NCBI GenBank assembly: GCA_964517135.1
Contig: CAZFBA010000020.1
Location: 1 to 64,000, forward strand
DNA length: 64,000 bases
Source of the DNA: CAZFBA01 sp964517135
GTDB lineage: Bacteria; Cyanobacteriota; Vampirovibrionia; JBFMGH01
Reading direction: 5' to 3'
The translations under genes and the position numbers were made by a program. Positions 1-7,950 of this stretch are shown one piece after another. Numbering within the stretch: the stretch's first letter is position 1; each line of letters starts with the position of its first letter. The notes under the pieces are model-generated. The model was not told where the DNA came from. It was given only the letters and a program-made list of their open reading frames with translations, and ran no database searches.

Positions 1-448
1 AAACCATGCGATGATTGCCAGGGATTTCTTTAGCTTCAAAAATAGCAACATACTCTTTATCAGGGTAAATAGGAGCTAAAAAGCTAATGTTTAAACCAGT
101 ATAAAGTGTATCAAGCCCCGGAAGCAGCTTGCCGTAAAAAGCAGAGAATTTGCCTGATGCCAGAAGCCCGTGAGAAATATTCCCCTTAAAAGGATATCGG
201 GGGTTATTTTCCAGTTTTTCTTTTATGTATTCAGGATCAACGTGAATAGGGTTGTCATCCCCGGATATTTCAGCAAAATTGTTTATCTGCTTCTGTGTAA
301 TAGTAAAAATTATTTTGTGTTTGTCGCCCAATTCGGGTTTCATATCTTTAATTTCATCTGCTTTTTTCAGATCGAGTGTTTTGTATTCTTTTAATGTGGG
401 GTTGGTTTCTGCTGTTAAATGAGCCGAACATGTTTTTTGATTTTGCAT
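1..448 (-). CDS. MaoC-like (R)-specific enoyl-CoA hydratase, partial
   Basis: The reading frame on the minus strand begins with ATG at 448 and runs off the left edge, so the C-terminus is missing. The translation contains the hot-dog-fold hydratase motif GDDNPIHVD followed by FKGNISHGLLASG, the usual Asp/His active-site arrangement of MaoC and PhaJ enzymes, which hydrate trans-2-enoyl-CoA to (R)-3-hydroxyacyl-CoA. About 45 residues of less typical sequence precede the domain. The gene is separated from its neighbour by 341 bases and looks monocistronic as far as visible. The family assignment is firm; the physiological substrate (fatty acid, polyhydroxyalkanoate or other acyl-CoA) cannot be told from the sequence. 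No strong Shine-Dalgarno site precedes the start. Confidence 0.85.
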   Translation of the reverse strand, partial: MQNQKTCSAHLTAETNPTLKEYKTLDLKKADEIKDMKPELGDKHKIIFTITQKQINNFAEISGDDNPIHVDPEYIKEKLENNPRYPFKGNISHGLLASGKFSAFYGKLLPGLDTLYTGLNISFLAPIYPDKEYVAIFEAKEIPGNHRMV

Positions 449-789
449 AATTTTTACCTGACCTCTATCTCTTTGTAACTGAAAACAACTTGTTAAAGAT
501 TATTTCCTACAAACAGTATTTATTGTCAAGCCTGTTATTTTTTGAAGAAGTGCCAATAGATTGCCTGAATAACGTTTGTAATAAAATATATGCTAAACGA
601 CATAAAGAATTAAACAGATATCGTTAAAACTGATTACTTATGACGTTTATTATATGCTGATTCAACTAAGCAGTGCAGGTAAAAGATTATTAAGATATTA
701 GCTGGTAATAGCATAAAAAGCTTTTCAGCGACATTTAAAAATTAAGTACTGTTTTCAAAACCTGACAGTAATGAAGAGGAATAAAGGAT
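449..789. other. Intergenic region between divergent genes, with one R5-like repeat
   Basis: No coding potential was seen. The segment at 627-656 resembles the 45-bp R5 repeat that recurs at 20884-20928 and, inverted, at 35533-35576 (shared core CTGATTACTTATGA). The start of the carbonic anhydrase gene is preceded by a GAGGA-like Shine-Dalgarno at about 776-780. No convincing promoter boxes or terminator were identified. Confidence 0.4.
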
Positions 790-1497
790 ATGATTTATCC
801 ATATATGCAAAACATAATGCCGAATGTTTATTTAAACCCTGTTACGAGTTTTAATCCTGCGCCGCATATGCCTGATATTCCTACAAATTCTACTGTTCAC
901 CACACAGCAGTTATTATTGGTTCTGTTATCACCGGGCAAAATGTTTTTGTTGCTCCTAATGCTGTTATAAGAGCTGATGAAGGCTCGCCAATGTATATTG
1001 GTAATAATTCTGATATTCAGGATGGTGTGGTTATACACGGAATGAAAAACAAGCCCGGCGAGACATATTCCGTTGTCATTGGAAATAATGTCAGCCTGGC
1101 GCATCAAGCACTTGTTCATGGCCCTGCTTATATTGATGATAATACGTTTGTAGGCTTTCAGTCTGCCGTTATTAGTTCTAATGTAGGTAAAAACTGTGTC
1201 ATAGAAACAGGAGCCAAAGTCATCAAAGTTAATATACCTGATAACACATATGTACCTTCTGGTATGATAGTAGAAACACCAGAGCAAGCATCTGCTCTTC
1301 CAAAGATAACAGAAGATTACGATTATAAGCACCTGAATGAAGAGGTTGTCAAGGTTAATAATGAGCTTGCTGCTGGTTATAAAAACCTTTATAATAGTTA
1401 TTATGTACAATCACATCAACCACAGGAATATCAGCCAGCACCTTACTATATGCCGTTCAAGTTGAACCTCAAGTTTAAAGGTATTCCTAAAAATTAA
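790..1497 (+). CDS. CcmM-like gamma-class carbonic anhydrase (left-handed beta-helix)
   Basis: This 235-residue protein matches the N-terminal domain of cyanobacterial CcmM and archaeal Cam, which interconvert CO2 and bicarbonate. The hexapeptide-repeat beta-helix covers about residues 36-160. The zinc ligands are visible as His83 (in VIHGM), His105 and His110 (in AHQALVHG), with the conserved Arg61, Asp63, Gln77 and Asp78 of the active site. The segment IRADEGSP...IQDGVVIHG is especially CcmM-like. The RbcS-like repeats of full CcmM are absent; instead the protein ends in a Tyr/Pro-rich tail of about 60 residues. Only one cysteine (Cys136) is present, so a disulfide of the kind reported to activate some CcmM proteins cannot form within the chain. 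Catalytic activity is likely from the ligands but not proven. Confidence 0.88.
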   Translation: MIYPYMQNIMPNVYLNPVTSFNPAPHMPDIPTNSTVHHTAVIIGSVITGQNVFVAPNAVIRADEGSPMYIGNNSDIQDGVVIHGMKNKPGETYSVVIGNNVSLAHQALVHGPAYIDDNTFVGFQSAVISSNVGKNCVIETGAKVIKVNIPDNTYVPSGMIVETPEQASALPKITEDYDYKHLNEEVVKVNNELAAGYKNLYNSYYVQSHQPQEYQPAPYYMPFKLNLKFKGIPKN

Positions 1498-1514
1498 GAA
1501 TGATACACATCTTA

Positions 1515-1623
1515 AAGACTGATGTGCAACAATAATGATAGATTTTTTGTTTACGATTTTCAAAAAATATAAATTTAAGATATGGGTTGAAAGAGCCGAT
1601 TATCAAAGTTATGAATTAGTCTT
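1515..1623. repeat. R1 MITE-like element, short degenerate copy A
   Basis: The left end (AAGACTGATG...ATAATGATAGATTTTTTG) closely matches copy C at 35297, and the right end (AGTTATGAATTAGTCTT) matches the R1 right terminus. The GC-richer middle of the full element is missing, leaving about 109 bp against 178-179 bp in copies B and C. No target duplication is evident at this copy. Confidence 0.6.
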
Positions 1624-1721
1624 GTTGATGTAATACATTGGTCTTAATATATCTAATGGACAGTATTAAAAAAACAGTATACATTATGTAGTGTTTAAGC
1701 CTTTTTGAAAGGATGACAAAT

Positions 1722-1994
1722 ATGATTGACAAACTTAAACTCATAAGAGATGTTTTTGTAAAATGCTTTATAGTGGGCTTTTTGCTTTTTATGCTAAGTT
1801 TTGTGCTATATTTTTTAATGAGTGATTTTGCTAACGGTCTGATAAGCTCAATATATAGCGTGGATCAAAAAATGGTGCCGGTGCTTGTTATGAGTATGGT
1901 AGGTTTAACAAAGATTTCTGTGATGACATTTTTTATGGTACCTGCTATTGCTCTTCACTGGACTGTTAAAATACTCGAAAAACAAGGATCATAG
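1722..1994 (+). CDS. Small two-helix membrane protein (resembles DUF6868)
   Basis: The protein has two hydrophobic segments, at about residues 12-36 and 54-80, with a short loop between. The start at 1722 is preferred over the in-frame ATG at 1713, because the AAAGG Shine-Dalgarno at about 1708 is well spaced only for the later ATG. The layout, an LIRDVF-type N-terminus, a helix, a polar loop with a helix-capping segment, and a second helix ending near the C-terminus, is reminiscent of the small DUF6868 membrane proteins. That match is from memory and tentative. The gene stands alone between an R1 repeat and a convergent minus-strand operon. No function can be assigned. Confidence 0.6.
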   Translation: MIDKLKLIRDVFVKCFIVGFLLFMLSFVLYFLMSDFANGLISSIYSVDQKMVPVLVMSMVGLTKISVMTFFMVPAIALHWTVKILEKQGS

Positions 1995-2047
1995 CCCGGG
2001 GCTGATATAAAGGTTTATCTGGCAGGCTATATAGTCAAAAGCAGATA

Positions 2048-2728
2048 TTAAACTCTCATGCCTGTTGAGGTGAAGACCGGCAAATAAGCTCTTTGAGGCA
2101 GTTTGCCTGTTGTCATAGCTGAATTGAAAGATGCAAAAGGATCATTCTTATTAAATGAAATAGGCTGATTTAATTTAGTAGCAGGCAATATTGGTGAATA
2201 GGTCTGTGTTTTATCCATTTTCTTGCCGATATTTTTTTCTAGTTTGCTTGCAATATAGTTTCTGATTAAAGGTGTAATAACGTTAAAAGCAATGATTGTG
2301 CCTATCAGGCCAGCACCAACTTCTGCAGCTTTGACCCATGTTCTGATCTTGCTTTCAGCCAGCATTGATATACCGGGCTTATTCGGATTAGCAAAAAACT
2401 TTGTGATAGCGTCTTTAACCTGTTCTTTACTGAAATTATCTATATGCGGAACAAGTTTTTTCGTTTTAACAAGCCAGCGACCAATTTTTTCAAACGCTGT
2501 AGCACATCCAAGAAATACACCGAGGTCTAAAACCCCTTCTGTAGCTTCTTGAATTATCATAAAGCGTTTTTCTTTTTCGGGGATATTTTTGTTTATTATC
2601 ATGCCGATTATAAGGCCAACAGAGCCCACGCTGAAATTAAGTGCAGCAGTTCTTTTTAGAAAACTTGCCGGGTTATCTATTGCATAAGTAGCTAATCTTG
2701 TTATTAAGTTTTTAGAGAAATTAATCAT
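2048..2728 (-). CDS. Hypothetical membrane-associated protein, second gene of a pair
   Basis: I do not recognise this 226-residue protein. It has hydrophobic segments at about residues 27-45, 66-82 and 137-157, an amphipathic Lys-rich region between, and a polar C-terminal tail of about 60 residues. It lies 11 bases downstream of the next gene (2740-3342) on the same strand and is surely co-transcribed. The two proteins look distantly alike: each has an early Gly-rich helix, a polar segment, a second helix and a late helix pair, so an old duplication is possible. Families of this kind may be lineage-restricted. The ATG start at 2728 directly follows the upstream stop region. Confidence 0.65.
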   Translation of the reverse strand: MINFSKNLITRLATYAIDNPASFLKRTAALNFSVGSVGLIIGMIINKNIPEKEKRFMIIQEATEGVLDLGVFLGCATAFEKIGRWLVKTKKLVPHIDNFSKEQVKDAITKFFANPNKPGISMLAESKIRTWVKAAEVGAGLIGTIIAFNVITPLIRNYIASKLEKNIGKKMDKTQTYSPILPATKLNQPISFNKNDPFASFNSAMTTGKLPQRAYLPVFTSTGMRV

Positions 2729-2739
2729 TAATTAGCTTC

Positions 2740-3342
2740 CTAGTGGCCTTTATTTTCGGGTTTGTTTTTACCATAAACCTTATCAAGAACAAAGTTCATT
2801 ACTTTGTTTACAAAGGGCATATCCCAGACAAATACAGATACAACAGCTGCACCTACAGCGCATACCCAGCCTACAGCACCTGCAAACTTAATTTTAGCAA
2901 GCATTTCAGGAGAAACTACCTTTGGTGCTTTTTCCAGAGGTAAATTTTTAAAATCGCAAAATTCTCTTATTCTTACTTCAGGAGTTAATTTGGCCATCTT
3001 TTGTATAAGTTCTTTAGGGACTTCAAGGATTCCTTTATTGACCAATGGTTCACCGATGGTTTTCTGACCGAGGAACCTGAAGAAAATACCGCCAAGGGTA
3101 GTTACTACCATCTTTACAGCAGTTCTGATGGCAGAATATTTCTGTGTGCTTTTGTCTACGTTCGGGTTTGTGGCATCAATAGAAGTCTGCAAAACCAGTC
3201 CAGTTGCCCCGATAGACAATCGCTGCATTGTAGGTGATAATGCTGATAAACTCGACAGTTGTCGTGTTAAATTTGGATTAAAGTTCACCACTGGTTTAAT
3301 GAACCCCCAGAAAATATATTTGATGATATTAAGTAAAAACAT
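2740..3342 (-). CDS. Hypothetical membrane-associated protein, first gene of a pair
   Basis: This 200-residue protein is not recognised. Hydrophobic stretches occur near residues 45-55, 73-92 and 150-172, and the C-terminus is basic (KVYGKNKPENKGH). It is the first gene of a two-gene minus-strand unit with 2048-2728. The leader contains a long hairpin at 3399-3447 that fits better as RNA on this strand. Similar Gly-rich helix patterns in the downstream neighbour suggest the two proteins may be paralogous or form a complex in the membrane. No catalytic motif was seen. Confidence 0.6.
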   Translation of the reverse strand: MFLLNIIKYIFWGFIKPVVNFNPNLTRQLSSLSALSPTMQRLSIGATGLVLQTSIDATNPNVDKSTQKYSAIRTAVKMVVTTLGGIFFRFLGQKTIGEPLVNKGILEVPKELIQKMAKLTPEVRIREFCDFKNLPLEKAPKVVSPEMLAKIKFAGAVGWVCAVGAAVVSVFVWDMPFVNKVMNFVLDKVYGKNKPENKGH

Positions 3343-3398
3343 AAATAAAATTGCTTGTTCAGGTTAAAAAGGGGTTTAAAAAACTTTACTATTGTCTT

Positions 3399-3447
3399 AT
3401 TGGTTTGACCTGCCCCCATTCAGGTTCGAGTTTTTGGGCAAGACCAA
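3399..3447 (-). ncRNA. Candidate structured leader hairpin upstream of the 3342 operon
   Basis: On the minus strand TTGGT-CTTGCCC pairs with GGGCAGG-(TCAA)-ACCAA around a loop of about 20 bases. On the minus strand the central stem is complete through a U-G wobble, whereas the plus-strand version has a C-A mismatch at the same place, so the folded molecule is probably minus-strand RNA in the 5' leader of the 3342 gene. The rest of 3343-3657 is AT-rich and shows no gene. No match to a riboswitch class is recognised. Confidence 0.35.
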
Positions 3448-3657
3448 ACTGCTATATTCCGTCCAATATCAAACTTAATGATACATTTGAACAAATTTAA
3501 AACCAATAATATAAACATACAAGTTATTCAGAGATCCCCATTAAATTCTAAGAAAATAATGCACCATTAAATTTAGCATTTACTATATTTATTGTATTAT
3601 GTAACACTTATATATACTGCAAAAAAATTTAGCAAAGATACAAAAGCAAAGGTATTT

Positions 3658-4710
3658 ATGAACCAGCCAGCAACTATAAAAATAGATTATTTCCAACAAA
3701 TACTTGAAAACAATATTGAAACACTGGAAAAAAAAGAATCTTTTAAGTTAATCTGCGGAGCAAGCCTGACATCACCTTCTATAATTGAAGGCCTGTCAAT
3801 GCTTTACAGTATTGCAGGGGCCAGCTTTATTGATATAACCCCGGCAAGACCAGCTATTCAATCAGCACTAAAAGGTATTCAAAAAGCAAAAAAAATCTTT
3901 GAAGATAACCCGAAAAAATATTGCTATTTTAACGAACCATCATTGATGCTTAGCCTTAATATAGATGATGATCCTCATTTTAACACAGCTTATATAGATT
4001 CAAATGTGTGTAATGGTTGCCAGCAATGCATACCTGAGTGCAGCTTCGGTGCTATTATTTTGATGAAACCCGGTACAGGAATTAGCATTGATGACAATAT
4101 TTGCTATGGCTGCGGAAATTGTACCAGCAAATGCCCATCAAGCGCTATATCACTGGTAAAAAATGTTGTTGACCTTGAAACCGTATTAACAAAACTTATT
4201 GATAGCTCTATTACTGGCCTGGAAATACATGCAGGAACTTCTAGCATTGATGATATTTGTAAATACTACAAAAAAGTTGCTTCTAAACTCGAAAACACCA
4301 CCTTAGAAAACATGTTGTTTTCTTTTAGCCTTGAAAGTGCTCTCTACAATGCTAATGAGTTTGTTGACTATGCTAATACCATTAGTAGTTTAACTACCAG
4401 AAAAGCAGTTATTCAGGTTGATGGCACCCCTATGAGCGGCAATACTTCACCTGCATCAAGCCTTCAATCACTGGCCTCAGGTCAAATATTAATTAAAAAC
4501 AATGTTAATGCATACATACAACTTGCTGGAGGTATTAATCACCTGACAAAGAAACATATAAATACGTTTGGCATAGATTCTAACGGCATTGCAATGGGTA
4601 CATTCGCCAGAAAGATTGTCTGGCCCTATTTGCAGAATCTTGACGATAACAGAGTTTTTGAAAAAGCACAAAGAATTGCTACAAATCTAGTAAAACAACT
4701 GGCGTTTTAA
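3658..4710 (+). CDS. LdpA-like protein with two 4Fe-4S clusters
   Basis: The 350-residue product has the length and layout of cyanobacterial LdpA, an iron-sulfur redox sensor that modulates the circadian clock. Two ferredoxin-type clusters are complete: Cys118, 121, 124, 128 (CNGCQQCIPEC) and Cys149, 152, 155, 159 (CYGCGNCTSKC). The C-terminal domain has the LdpA signatures QVDGTPMSG, YIQLAGGIN and MGTFARKIVWP. The ATG at 3658 is chosen because AAAGG lies five bases upstream; an in-frame TTG at 3592 has no such site. No kai gene is in view, so a clock role is not implied; a redox or nucleic-acid-linked role is as likely. It is followed by the R3H ATPase gene on the same strand, 149 bases away. 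Confidence 0.85.
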   Translation: MNQPATIKIDYFQQILENNIETLEKKESFKLICGASLTSPSIIEGLSMLYSIAGASFIDITPARPAIQSALKGIQKAKKIFEDNPKKYCYFNEPSLMLSLNIDDDPHFNTAYIDSNVCNGCQQCIPECSFGAIILMKPGTGISIDDNICYGCGNCTSKCPSSAISLVKNVVDLETVLTKLIDSSITGLEIHAGTSSIDDICKYYKKVASKLENTTLENMLFSFSLESALYNANEFVDYANTISSLTTRKAVIQVDGTPMSGNTSPASSLQSLASGQILIKNNVNAYIQLAGGINHLTKKHINTFGIDSNGIAMGTFARKIVWPYLQNLDDNRVFEKAQRIATNLVKQLAF

Positions 4711-4801
4711 TAAGCTATGATGTAAAATAGTTATATAAGGTCTTATTCTTTAATCAAAACAAAAAAGAAGGAGTGATGCAGCAAAAATATTTTAGAACCT
4801 G

Positions 4802-4834
4802 AGGTTTTAAGATTCTGCAACTATAAAACCTTTT
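4802..4834 (+). terminator. Terminator or attenuator hairpin before the R3H ATPase gene
   Basis: AGGTTTTA (4802-4809) pairs with TAAAACCT (4824-4831) and is followed by a short T-run. It ends 25 bases before the next start codon. A possible eight-codon ORF (4776-4802) behind AAGGAG lies just upstream, so attenuation is conceivable, though the spacing of that site is poor. It may simply end the LdpA transcript. Confidence 0.4.
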
Positions 4835-4859
4835 AGCTTCACACAAAAGAAAGGACATT

Positions 4860-6446
4860 ATGACAGGAACAAACATCACCTATGACCTGGAAAAACTCAT
4901 AACTATCTTTCCACCCTCCATTACCGATTTCTTAACTCAAAAAGACCTGTCTGAATGTATCGAAATAGTTTTAGACCTCGGGCGCACACCAGAAGTGCGC
5001 TTTTCTGATGGAAGAATCGATTATCTCGGAGAAGATAGCGTCACACAGGAACAAATAAACCAGGTTGTCGATAAAATAGAAGACTTTACAAGTGACAACA
5101 GAGCAGGTATTCCCGGTACACTTCATAGAATCAGTGCTATTAAAAACAGAAAAGGCACCATTATAGGCCTCACATGCCGCATAGGGCGAGCTATAACAGG
5201 AACCATCGAATGTATCAGAGATATCGTTGAAAGCGGCAAAAGTATTCTTATGCTCGGTAAACCCGGAGTAGGAAAAACCACTAAACTACGTGAAATGTCA
5301 AGGTTGCTCGCTAATGACCTCGCAAAAAGAGTAGTGGTAGTTGATACCTCAAATGAAATAGCAGGAGATGGCGATATACCTCATGAAGCAATCGGCAAAG
5401 CCAGACGTATGCAGGTCACAAGACCAGAATTACAGAAAAACGTCATGATTGAAGCCGTTGAAAACCATACCCCAGAAGCTATAGTAGTAGATGAAATTGG
5501 AACAGAAGAAGAAACACTTGCTGCCAGAACTATCGCAGAACGGGGGGTTATGCTGGTCGCCACAGCACACGGAAATACACTTGATAATTTGATTAAAAAC
5601 CCCGTTCTATGGGATGTTGTAGGAGGCGTTAAAAGTGTTACACTTGGTGATGACGAAGCAAGAAGAAGAGGAACACAGAAAACCATTCTTGAACGTGAAA
5701 AAGAACCTACATTTCAGGTAATTATCGAAATCAGAGACAGAAATACACTTGCTATCTATCCTGATGCTGCTGAAGCAGTTGATAATATTCTAAGGGGAGC
5801 CTCTGTATACCCTGAAATCAGACGGTCTGATATACCGGCAGATAAAGTCAAAGTACTTCAAACCAGCTATAAACCTGTTCAAATGTCTTCAAAAAAACCT
5901 GCGATACAACCAGAATCAACTCCGGTTAACAGGTATGAAGAAACGAAAAACCTGTATATTTACGCTTTGAGCAGATCAATAGTCGAAAAAGTTATTGAAA
6001 GAATGAATGTACCCGTTAGAGTTACCAGAACTATTGATGATGCTGACTTTATACTGGCACTGAGAAGCTATGCTAAAAGCGGATCAAAAATAATCAATAT
6101 CTCAAAAAACTATGATCTTCCTATTACCTTCGTAAGGGCAAATACGCTTCCGCAAATTCAACACTCACTGATGCAATCACTCAATATAGACTACAAAGAA
6201 TCAGACAGGGAGAACCACGATTTTTTTGACGAAACTGAAATAGCTCTTCAAGAAGCAAAAGAAGCTATTTTTCAGGTTCTTGATAAAGAAGAACCAGTGT
6301 CTCTTCCTCCTCGAAAAGCACCAATTAGAAGACTTCAGCACGAACTCATTGAAAAACATAATCTGTATAGTGTCAGTATAGGAGAAGGGCCAGATAGATA
6401 TATCAAAATCCTTCCAGACGAAGAACAAATTGAAGATGCAGGGTAA
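4860..6446 (+). CDS. AAA ATPase with C-terminal R3H domain (Ycf45/SpoIIIAA-like)
   Basis: This 528-residue protein has the architecture of the cyanobacterial R3H-domain ATPases. An N-terminal region is followed by a P-loop ATPase with Walker A GKPGVGKTT (residues 133-141) and Walker B-like IVVDEIG. The C-terminus ends in an R3H single-strand nucleic-acid-binding domain (RRLQHELIEKHNL, about residues 492-525). The ATPase resembles SpoIIIAA and chloroplast Ycf45. The ATG has AAAGGA six bases upstream. It is followed without a gap by thymidylate kinase, suggesting translational coupling. The cellular role of the family is poorly known; binding of RNA or single-stranded DNA coupled to ATP hydrolysis is inference. 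Confidence 0.85.
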   Translation: MTGTNITYDLEKLITIFPPSITDFLTQKDLSECIEIVLDLGRTPEVRFSDGRIDYLGEDSVTQEQINQVVDKIEDFTSDNRAGIPGTLHRISAIKNRKGTIIGLTCRIGRAITGTIECIRDIVESGKSILMLGKPGVGKTTKLREMSRLLANDLAKRVVVVDTSNEIAGDGDIPHEAIGKARRMQVTRPELQKNVMIEAVENHTPEAIVVDEIGTEEETLAARTIAERGVMLVATAHGNTLDNLIKNPVLWDVVGGVKSVTLGDDEARRRGTQKTILEREKEPTFQVIIEIRDRNTLAIYPDAAEAVDNILRGASVYPEIRRSDIPADKVKVLQTSYKPVQMSSKKPAIQPESTPVNRYEETKNLYIYALSRSIVEKVIERMNVPVRVTRTIDDADFILALRSYAKSGSKIINISKNYDLPITFVRANTLPQIQHSLMQSLNIDYKESDRENHDFFDETEIALQEAKEAIFQVLDKEEPVSLPPRKAPIRRLQHELIEKHNLYSVSIGEGPDRYIKILPDEEQIEDAG

Positions 6447-7056
6447 AATGTTTATCACTTTTGAAGGGGCTGACGGCTCAGGAAAATCTACTGCAATTAC
6501 GTTTGCAAAAGATTATCTGATGTCACTTGGTTATAAGGTACACGCTACAAGAAACCCGGGAGGCACTGAACTGGGTATACGCCTGAGAGAAATACTGCTC
6601 AACTATGATGGAGAAGTAGAACCGCTGGCTGAAATGCTTATGTTTCTTGCAGACAGGGCTCAACACGTTTCAAAAGAAATTAAACCATTGCTAGAACAGG
6701 GTTATATTGTTTTATGCGATAGATATATTGATTCAACTGTAGCATATCAAGGTTACGGAAGGGATCTGTCAATTCAGCAGATAGAAACAATGAATTCTAT
6801 TGCAACTCAGAACTTAAAACCTGATCTTACTTTGCTATTTAACATTTCAACAGAAATAGCTATGCAACGTATTGATTCTACAAGAACAAAAGATCGCCTG
6901 GAATCTGAAATGTCAGAATTTCACCACAAAGTTGCCCTGGGATATCTTGAAATAGCCCGAAAAGAGCCCGAACGCTTTACTATCATAGATGCAAATAAGG
7001 CACTTGAAAAGGTTCAAATCCAGGTTAAAAAAGCAATTGAGGTTTTTTTAGCCTGA
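6436..7056 (+). CDS. tmk: Thymidylate kinase
   Basis: The protein phosphorylates dTMP to dTDP for DNA synthesis. It begins with MFITFEGADGSGKST, the family P-loop, and shows the DR(Y/H) motif CDRYIDSTVAYQG and the arginine-bearing lid RTKDRLESE. Its length of about 206 residues is normal. Two starts are possible: ATG at 6436, used here, which overlaps the upstream stop by 11 bases, or ATG at 6448, which directly follows it with AGGG just upstream. A TTG at 6430 is less likely. The gene is coupled to the R3H ATPase, and its 3' end overlaps that of convergent tyrA by nine bases. Confidence 0.93.
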   Translation: MQGKMFITFEGADGSGKSTAITFAKDYLMSLGYKVHATRNPGGTELGIRLREILLNYDGEVEPLAEMLMFLADRAQHVSKEIKPLLEQGYIVLCDRYIDSTVAYQGYGRDLSIQQIETMNSIATQNLKPDLTLLFNISTEIAMQRIDSTRTKDRLESEMSEFHHKVALGYLEIARKEPERFTIIDANKALEKVQIQVKKAIEVFLA

Positions 7057-7950
7057 AAGCCCTCTAAAAATATTATTTCCTGAGTCTGAATAGAGCCCTT
7101 TCCTTATATCTGAAATTTCTTCATATTTCTCCAGCTGGTCTTCTTCAGGCTTATCAAGAGTCTCTCTAAGATTTTTCAGGCTTTTTTCAAATATATCAAG
7201 AGCTTTTAATACATTTTTCTTATTATAATTCAGCATATCGAAAGTAAGTCGTGCATTTCCGCCAGCAATTCTGGTTGTATCTCTGTAACCACTTGCTGCA
7301 AGATAAAAAGCATTTTCTTTAAGTACAAAATCTTCCTGTGAGTTCACTGATTCAATCAAACCCATACTTACCATCAGGGGCATATGACTGATCAGAGCTA
7401 CTGCAAGATCGTGTATTTGAGGGTTACAATATACAACTATTGCCCCTGTATCGCTGATAATGTCTGAAAGTAGATTAATCTGGGCTTTCCTTTTGTTATC
7501 TGCCGGGCATAATACCCACCTGGCACCTTTAAAAAGATCTGGAAAGGCTGCATCTGTTCCTTTATCTTCTGTTCCTGCCATCGGATGACCTGCTATAAAG
7601 CAAATACGGTCAGGGTCAAAAGTTTTTTCGGCTAGCTGTACAATTTCTGCTTTTATGCTGGCAACATCCGTAACAATGCAGGGTGATTTAAGTGTCCCAG
7701 CAAGTTTTTTAAAGATCAGATCTATTGTATTAATAGGTGTAGCAATGAATATAACGCTACATCCTTCCAGAATTTCAATCTGCTGTGAAACTTCATGAAA
7801 TATTTCAAGTTCTGTTGCTTTTTTAAGTGTATTATCACTGTGTGCAACACCATAAACAGGGTACCCTGAGTTTGCAAGCACCTTTGCAAGTGAACCTCCT
7901 ATCAGGCCCAGGCCAATAATACCTATTTTGATTTCTTTTTTAGACAGCAT
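7048..7950 (-). CDS. tyrA: Prephenate/arogenate dehydrogenase
   Basis: This NAD(P)-dependent enzyme performs the oxidative decarboxylation that leads to tyrosine. The N-terminal Rossmann motif GIIGLGLIGGSL, the segment TDVASIK, and the conserved GHPMAGTEDKG with its catalytic His are all present. Helices of the C-terminal dimerisation domain follow (LISHMPLMVSMGL, SGYRDTTRIAGGNA). The length of 300 residues suits a TyrA without chorismate mutase or ACT domains. It overlaps the upstream DAHP synthase gene by 11 bases, so the first and a late step of aromatic amino acid synthesis are translationally coupled. Whether prephenate or arogenate is the substrate cannot be told; cyanobacterial relatives commonly use arogenate. 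Confidence 0.9.
   Translation of the reverse strand: MLSKKEIKIGIIGLGLIGGSLAKVLANSGYPVYGVAHSDNTLKKATELEIFHEVSQQIEILEGCSVIFIATPINTIDLIFKKLAGTLKSPCIVTDVASIKAEIVQLAEKTFDPDRICFIAGHPMAGTEDKGTDAAFPDLFKGARWVLCPADNKRKAQINLLSDIISDTGAIVVYCNPQIHDLAVALISHMPLMVSMGLIESVNSQEDFVLKENAFYLAASGYRDTTRIAGGNARLTFDMLNYNKKNVLKALDIFEKSLKNLRETLDKPEEDQLEKYEEISDIRKGLYSDSGNNIFRGLSG

Noticed and set aside
832..1410. A 192-codon minus-strand frame
   Set aside because: It is the antisense shadow of the carbonic anhydrase gene, is rich in improbable residue runs, and has no ribosome site.
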